From Propionivibrio sp. (GTDB taxonomy: Bacteria; Pseudomonadota; Gammaproteobacteria; Burkholderiales; Rhodocyclaceae): DNA of 12,555 nucleotides. The stretch's first letter is position 1, and each line of letters opens with the position of its first letter. The stretch is taken from positions 1 to 12,555 of the forward strand of contig QKII01000450.1 of assembly GCA_003249625.1 (NCBI GenBank). Direction: 5' to 3'. A program made the translations under genes and the position numbers. A model generated the notes under the pieces. The model saw only the letters and a list, made by a program, of their open reading frames with translations, made no database searches and was not told where the DNA came from. Below are positions 9,266 through 12,555 of the stretch, piece after piece.

Positions 9266-9336
9266 AATTTGATCACCGGTGATGCGGCAGCCCCTGAAGC
9301 CCGCGTCGGTCTTGTTGTCGTTCAGAGAAACAGGTA

Positions 9337-9345
9337 ATTCTAGCA
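9337..9345 (-). promoter_or_regulatory. Candidate extended -10 promoter for gyrA
   Basis: The minus strand reads TGCTAGAAT, an extended -10 (TGn followed by a five-of-six match to TATAAT). No good -35 sits 17 nt upstream, which is acceptable for an extended -10 promoter. It would start transcription near 9330 and leave a leader of about 75 nt before the GTG at 9255. This is motif matching only, in a genome whose sigma-70 consensus was not tested. Confidence 0.4.
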
Positions 9346-9397
9346 CGCCGCCCCACAAGGCTCCCGACCCGAACCCGATATCGAAAGGCGCTTTCTT

Positions 9398-10720
9398 ATG
9401 CACTCAGCTGAGCCCATTGACCTCCTCATTGAAGCCAAGTGGGTCATCCCGGTCGAACCCGCCGGAACAGTACTGGAAAACCACTCGATTGCCGTACGCG
9501 ACGGGCGGATTGTTGCAATTTTGCAACACAAGGAAGCCAGATCGCACTTCACCCCCAAAGAAATCAAGTGCCTGCATGATCACATCGTCATTCCAGGCTT
9601 AATCAACCTCCACACTCACGCGGCAATGACGCTGTTGCGTGGACTTGCCGACGATCTCCCTCTGATGGATTGGCTGCAGAATCACATCTGGCCCGCCGAA
9701 GCCAAACATGTTTCTGCGCAATTCGTCCATGACGGCACGGCACTGGCGTGTGCCGAAATGCTTCGCTCCGGCATCACCTGCTTCAACGACATGTACTTTT
9801 TTCCCAAATCCGCAGTCAAGGCCGCACTGAGCATGGGCATGCGAGCAGCAATCGGTCTCATCACAATCGATTTTCCGACTGCCTACGCGGCGGACTGCGA
9901 GGACTACCTCTCGAAGGGACTCGCCGTTCGCGACGAGTTTCAAGACACACCACTAATCAGTTTCTGCCTGGCACCGCACGCGCCCTATACGGTAAGCGAC
10001 CGCAGTTTTTCACAAGTTCTAACCCTCGCAGAACAATGCGACATTCCAATCCATCTTCACCTCCACGAAACCCTCAACGAGATTGAAGAAAGCGAACGTC
10101 AGCACGGCGTACGCCCAATAGAGCGCCTGAAGCAACTGGGGATACTCGGGCCTACACTGATCGGAGTACACGCCGTACACCTCACCGCCGCGGAAATCAC
10201 ATTGCTTGCGGATAACGGCACCTCCGTCGCGCACTGCCCCACCTCAAACCTCAAACTCGCCAGCGGAATCTGCCCGCTCGCGGGACTCGTTGAAGAAGGC
10301 GTCAATGTCGGCCTGGGGACAGACAGTGCGGCAAGCAACAACCGCCTGGACATCCTCCAGGAAATGCGCCTCGCATCACTTCTCGCCAAAGGAAGCAGCG
10401 GCAAGGCCGATACCGTCGGATCCCATCAGGCCTTGCGAATGGCAACCTTGAACGGGGCAAAAGCACTGGGGCTGGAAGCAGAAATCGGCAGCATAGAGAT
10501 CGGCAAGGCAGCCGACTTGTGTGCCGTTCGAATTGATGACCTTGCACTGGCGCCCTGCTACGATCCAGCATCGGTTCTCGCTTACGCGGCAGGACGTGAG
10601 CACGTATCAGACGTTTGGGTGGCTGGAAAGGCTCGTGTTTGCGACGGATTGCTGCTTTCCGGCGGAGAAATCGAGTTGAATAGTCTCGCGGCTTTATGGC
10701 AGAATCAAATCCGTCCGTAA
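9398..10720 (+). CDS. mtaD: TRZ/ATZ-family amidohydrolase, probable 5'-methylthioadenosine / S-adenosylhomocysteine deaminase
   Basis: Metal-dependent deaminase of 440 residues, probably acting in the cytosol on 5'-methylthioadenosine and/or S-adenosylhomocysteine. The amidohydrolase barrel shows PGLINLHTHAAMTLLRG (66-82; H72 and H74 are metal ligands), IHLHLHET (218-225; H221 and E224), GVHAVHL (256-262) and GLGTDSAASNN (305-315; D309 is the catalytic/metal Asp). The flanking N- and C-terminal strands form the usual composite beta-sandwich. The ATG at 9398 has AAGG about 9 nt upstream. The gene diverges from gyrA and is followed by ompA and ubiG. In Pseudomonas aeruginosa the homologous gene PA3170, beside ubiG and gyrA, encodes a methylthioadenosine deaminase, which supports the call. 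Related enzymes deaminate other purines or triazines, so the substrate is inferred. The mtnA gene that accompanies it in Pseudomonas is absent here. Confidence 0.85.
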   Translation: MHSAEPIDLLIEAKWVIPVEPAGTVLENHSIAVRDGRIVAILQHKEARSHFTPKEIKCLHDHIVIPGLINLHTHAAMTLLRGLADDLPLMDWLQNHIWPAEAKHVSAQFVHDGTALACAEMLRSGITCFNDMYFFPKSAVKAALSMGMRAAIGLITIDFPTAYAADCEDYLSKGLAVRDEFQDTPLISFCLAPHAPYTVSDRSFSQVLTLAEQCDIPIHLHLHETLNEIEESERQHGVRPIERLKQLGILGPTLIGVHAVHLTAAEITLLADNGTSVAHCPTSNLKLASGICPLAGLVEEGVNVGLGTDSAASNNRLDILQEMRLASLLAKGSSGKADTVGSHQALRMATLNGAKALGLEAEIGSIEIGKAADLCAVRIDDLALAPCYDPASVLAYAAGREHVSDVWVAGKARVCDGLLLSGGEIELNSLAALWQNQIRP

Positions 10721-10786
10721 AATGCTCGACCAAGTATTTTCAACAATGAACCGGCCGACCGGACAATTCCGCTGGCTCTAACTAAC

Positions 10787-10793
10787 GAGGTGA
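10787..10793 (+). promoter_or_regulatory. Strong ribosome binding site of ompA
   Basis: GAGGTGA, with the GAGG core 9 nt before the ATG at 10800, is the clearest Shine-Dalgarno in the window. It fits an abundant outer-membrane protein. I see no convincing -35/-10 pair in the 79 bp between mtaD and ompA, although an own promoter would be expected. Confidence 0.7.
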
Positions 10794-10799
10794 ATCAAG

Positions 10800-11480
10800 A
10801 TGAATAAAACAGCAAAACATACCGTGATGGCCTTCGTGGCCGCTACCCTTGGTCTCTGCGCCTCGTTGGCGCAAGCTCAGGCTGTTGACCGTGTTTACGC
10901 GATTGATGGCCGTGGCGAAGTGGTAATGGATCCGTTCGGCCTCTGCTGGCGCACCAACTACTGGACCCCGGCTGCTGCCGCCAAGGATCCGGCCGGCTGC
11001 AAGTGCGACAAGGACCTCCTGCCAAAGGAAGTCTGTGAGCCGAAGGCAACTCCCGCACCGGCCGCCAAGCCCGCCGCCAAGCCCGCTGCCGCTCCGGCTC
11101 GCGAGAAGGTAACCGTTGCCGCCGACGCACTGTTCGACTTCAACAAGGCAACCCTCCGTCCGGAAGGCAAGGCCAAGCTCGACGACGTCGTTGCGAAATC
11201 GAATCAGCTCGTTCTCGAAGTCGTTATTGCCGTCGGTCACGCTGACCGTATCGGCAGCGCCGCCTACAACCAGAAGCTGTCCGAGAAGCGTGCCGCTTCG
11301 GTCAAGGACTACCTGGTTGCCAAGGGCATCCCGGCCAACCGCATCTATACTGAAGGCAAGGGCAGCAAGCAGCCTGTTACCAAGCCGGGTCAGTGCAAGG
11401 GACCGAAGAGCGCGAAGGTTATCGCCTGTCTGCAACCTGACCGCCGTGTCGACATCGAAATCATCGGCACCAAGAAATAA
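10800..11480 (+). CDS. ompA: OmpA-family peptidoglycan-binding protein without beta-barrel
   Basis: Secreted protein of 226 residues that probably sits in the periplasm or at the outer membrane and binds peptidoglycan. Residues 1 to 26 or 28 form a Sec signal peptide with a basic start, a hydrophobic core and an AQAQA cleavage region; the Cys at 20 is not in a lipobox. Residues about 29-80 hold a short conserved cysteine-containing segment ([11 protein letters not shown] at 47-57; Cys at 49, 67, 69, 79). A Pro/Ala/Lys linker follows (about 82-103). The OmpA C-terminal domain spans about 106-224, with [13 protein letters not shown] (111-123), [20 protein letters not shown] (146-165) and [11 protein letters not shown] (211-221). 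D149 and R164 match the diaminopimelate-binding pair of E. coli OmpA, and C199/C210 match its disulfide. There is no eight-stranded barrel, which is normal for this short betaproteobacterial type. A strong terminator follows. Confidence 0.92.
   Translation: MNKTAKHTVMAFVAATLGLCASLAQAQAVDRVYAIDGRGEVVMDPFGLCWRTNYWTPAAAAKDPAGCKCDKDLLPKEVCEPKATPAPAAKPAAKPAAAPAREKVTVAADALFDFNKATLRPEGKAKLDDVVAKSNQLVLEVVIAVGHADRIGSAAYNQKLSEKRAASVKDYLVAKGIPANRIYTEGKGSKQPVTKPGQCKGPKSAKVIACLQPDRRVDIEIIGTKK
11061..11084 (+). repeat. Two exact 12-bp tandem copies in the ompA linker
   Basis: GCCGCCAAGCCC occurs twice in direct succession (11061-11072 and 11073-11084), encoding AAKP twice inside the Pro/Ala/Lys linker. 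Being a multiple of three, copy-number change by slippage would alter linker length without a frameshift. Confidence 0.8.
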
Positions 11481-11497
11481 GACCGCTTGTTATCGAG

Positions 11498-11524
11498 AAA
11501 GCCCTGCCTTGGCAGGGCTTTTTT
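11498..11524 (+). terminator. Intrinsic terminator after ompA
   Basis: AAAGCCCTGCC (11498-11508) pairs perfectly with GGCAGGGCTTT (11511-11521) around a two-base TT centre, and the T-run continues to 11524. The hairpin starts 17 bp past the ompA stop. It should end the ompA transcript and separate it from ubiG, whose start lies 36 bp further on. Confidence 0.92.
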
Positions 11525-11559
11525 ATTTAACCACTCCATACTTGTCACGCCACCGAAAA

Positions 11560-12258
11560 ATGCATAACGCTGACCCACACGAACTTGAGAAATTCAGCCA
11601 ACTTGCTCACCGCTGGTGGGACCCTCACAGCGAATTCCGCCCTCTCCACGAAATCAATCCACTGCGACTAGGCTGGATCGACAGCCATGCGAAATTGGCA
11701 GGAAAATCCGTTCTGGATATCGGTTGCGGCGGAGGCATTCTGGCCGAGAGCATGGCCGAAGCCGGTGCCACCGTTACGGGAATCGACCTTTCCGAAAAGG
11801 CACTCGGCGTAGCCAGGCTACACCTCTTGGAAAGCGGGAAAAAAGTCGATTATCGGATGATCTCCGCGGAAGAACTGGCGACCCAGAGCGCCGGTACGTT
11901 CGACGTCGTTACATGCATGGAGATGCTTGAACACGTCCCCAACCCGGCGAGCACCATCGCCGCCTGCGCCGCGCTGGCAAAACCATCCGGACACGTATTT
12001 TTTTCCACGATCAACCGCAACCCGAAGGCCTACCTCCTGGCCATACTCGGCGCCGAATACATTCTCCGCATGCTTCCCAAGGGAACCCACGATTACAGCA
12101 AATTCATCAAGCCATCAGAACTGAGTCGATGGGCTAAAAGCGTCGACCTGCAACCGGATGAACTTATCGGAATGACATACAATCCGCTCAGCCAGAAATA
12201 CGCCCTCGGCAACGACACCGCGGTCAACTATCTAATGCACACCGTAAAGCTGGCCTGA
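11560..12258 (+). CDS. ubiG: Ubiquinone biosynthesis O-methyltransferase
   Basis: SAM-dependent methyltransferase of 232 residues that catalyses both O-methylations in ubiquinone synthesis (demethylubiquinol to ubiquinol and the earlier polyprenyl-catechol step) at the inner membrane. The N-terminus [21 protein letters not shown] (12-32) is the family signature. SAM motif I is [15 protein letters not shown] (51-65), with D76 ending the second strand; [10 protein letters not shown] (120-129) carries the conserved acidic and His residues. [14 protein letters not shown] (165-178) corresponds to the membrane-associating segment of E. coli UbiG. The protein aligns with E. coli UbiG nearly end to end (240 residues). 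The frame is open back to 11116, but that stretch overlaps ompA and the terminator; the ATG at 11560 fits the family N-terminus. The ribosome site is weak and no clear promoter lies between the terminator and the start. Confidence 0.96.
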   Translation: MHNADPHELEKFSQLAHRWWDPHSEFRPLHEINPLRLGWIDSHAKLAGKSVLDIGCGGGILAESMAEAGATVTGIDLSEKALGVARLHLLESGKKVDYRMISAEELATQSAGTFDVVTCMEMLEHVPNPASTIAACAALAKPSGHVFFSTINRNPKAYLLAILGAEYILRMLPKGTHDYSKFIKPSELSRWAKSVDLQPDELIGMTYNPLSQKYALGNDTAVNYLMHTVKLA

Positions 12259-12283
12259 TCCATCCCGAGGTTTCATACAAGCC

Positions 12284-12555
12284 TTATTTTCGCAAGGCAT
12301 CTGCCCAACAGTTAGGGGTTTCGTAAAGGCGAACCTGTTCCAGACGCAACTGATTCCCGTAGACATCGCGGTATACGGCGTCGAGGATGCAAAAAGCTGT
12401 CTCCGCCAGACTTTCAGCCGTAGGAATACAATCCAGAACTACGGTCTTGTGCTCCGGCAAGGATGCAAGAAACTCCATCACCTTGACATCCCCGGCATAG
12501 ACCAGGAACGCATGATCCCAAAGATCTACAACATGCCGGCACGCCAACGCCTTGA
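12284..12555 (-). CDS. queD: 6-carboxytetrahydropterin synthase / 6-pyruvoyl-tetrahydropterin synthase family (5' end outside window)
   Basis: Only the last 89 or so codons are visible; the gene starts beyond the right edge. The family converts dihydroneopterin triphosphate to 6-carboxytetrahydropterin for queuosine/deazapurine synthesis, or to pyruvoyl-tetrahydropterin. Visible marks are LWDHAFLVY, whose DH pair fits the catalytic Asp-His region, the segment IPTAESLAE, and the ending RLYETPNCWAD, whose Glu fits the conserved pterin-binding glutamate. The zinc-binding histidines and the catalytic cysteine would lie in the missing N-terminal half, so activity cannot be judged. The spacer between the two halves (GDVKVMEFLASLPEHKTVVL) resembles the longer QueD variants of proteobacteria. 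It is convergent with ubiG, 25 bp apart. A TTG at 12547 is only an internal codon, not a start. Confidence 0.75.
   Translation of the reverse strand, partial: KALACRHVVDLWDHAFLVYAGDVKVMEFLASLPEHKTVVLDCIPTAESLAETAFCILDAVYRDVYGNQLRLEQVRLYETPNCWADALRK

Noticed and set aside
9310..9342. Promoter for mtaD (TTGTTG, 17 bp, TAATTC)
   Set aside because: The spacing is ideal, but the -10 matches the consensus at only two positions, too weak to annotate.
11116..11559. Upstream extension of the ubiG frame giving a 380-residue protein
   Set aside because: The extra 148 codons run through ompA in another frame and across the intrinsic terminator. UbiG homologues begin at about the ATG at 11560.
12281..12298. 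Inverted repeat GCCTT / AAGGC as a bidirectional terminator between ubiG and queD
   Set aside because: The stem is only 5 bp with an 8-base loop, no proper T-run follows, and it overlaps the queD stop codon.

Overview
The window is a chromosomal housekeeping region from a betaproteobacterium. Rhodocyclales or a close relative (the Dechloromonas / Azoarcus / Accumulibacter type) is the most likely source. This placement is inferred from protein character: a GyrA that begins [23 protein letters not shown], a short barrel-less OmpA, an AroA-Cmk fusion, and gene order. No database search was possible. GC content is moderately high and coding is dense. There is no stretch over 300 bases without a gene, and I see no mobile element, CRISPR array, tRNA or rRNA.

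Minus-strand block (1-9255). Read in its direction of transcription it is gyrA, pheA, hisC, tyrA, aroA-cmk, rpsA. This is the proteobacterial mixed-function supraoperon of aromatic amino acid biosynthesis described in Pseudomonas (gyrA-serC-pheA-hisC-tyrA-aroA-cmk-rpsA), with two changes. serC is missing between gyrA and pheA, where only 68 bp remain. aroA and cmk are one uninterrupted 653-codon frame, a predicted bifunctional EPSP synthase / CMP kinase. AroA makes the chorismate precursor. PheA converts chorismate to prephenate and on to phenylpyruvate. TyrA makes 4-hydroxyphenylpyruvate. HisC serves histidine synthesis and may transaminate the aromatic keto acids. Cmk, ribosomal protein S1 and DNA gyrase A tie the cluster to nucleotide supply, translation and DNA topology. 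Junctions are tight: tyrA and aroA overlap by 4 bp, hisC-tyrA are 10 bp apart, and pheA-hisC 25 bp. rpsA runs off the left edge.

Plus-strand block (9398-12258). Diverging from gyrA across a 142-bp region are mtaD (an amidohydrolase of the MTA/SAH deaminase type), ompA (a secreted peptidoglycan-binding OmpA-like protein followed by a strong intrinsic terminator) and ubiG (the ubiquinone O-methyltransferase). mtaD beside ubiG and gyrA resembles the Pseudomonas arrangement. Both MtaD and UbiG belong to S-adenosylmethionine by-product or consumption chemistry.

Right edge. A convergent, partial gene of the QueD / 6-pyruvoyl-tetrahydropterin synthase family enters from beyond the window and ends 25 bp from ubiG.

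I do not see an undescribed biological system here. The points most worth checking are the aroA-cmk fusion with possible internal cmk starts, the loss of serC, the SD-less rpsA leader with a possible short ORF, and the GTG start of gyrA.
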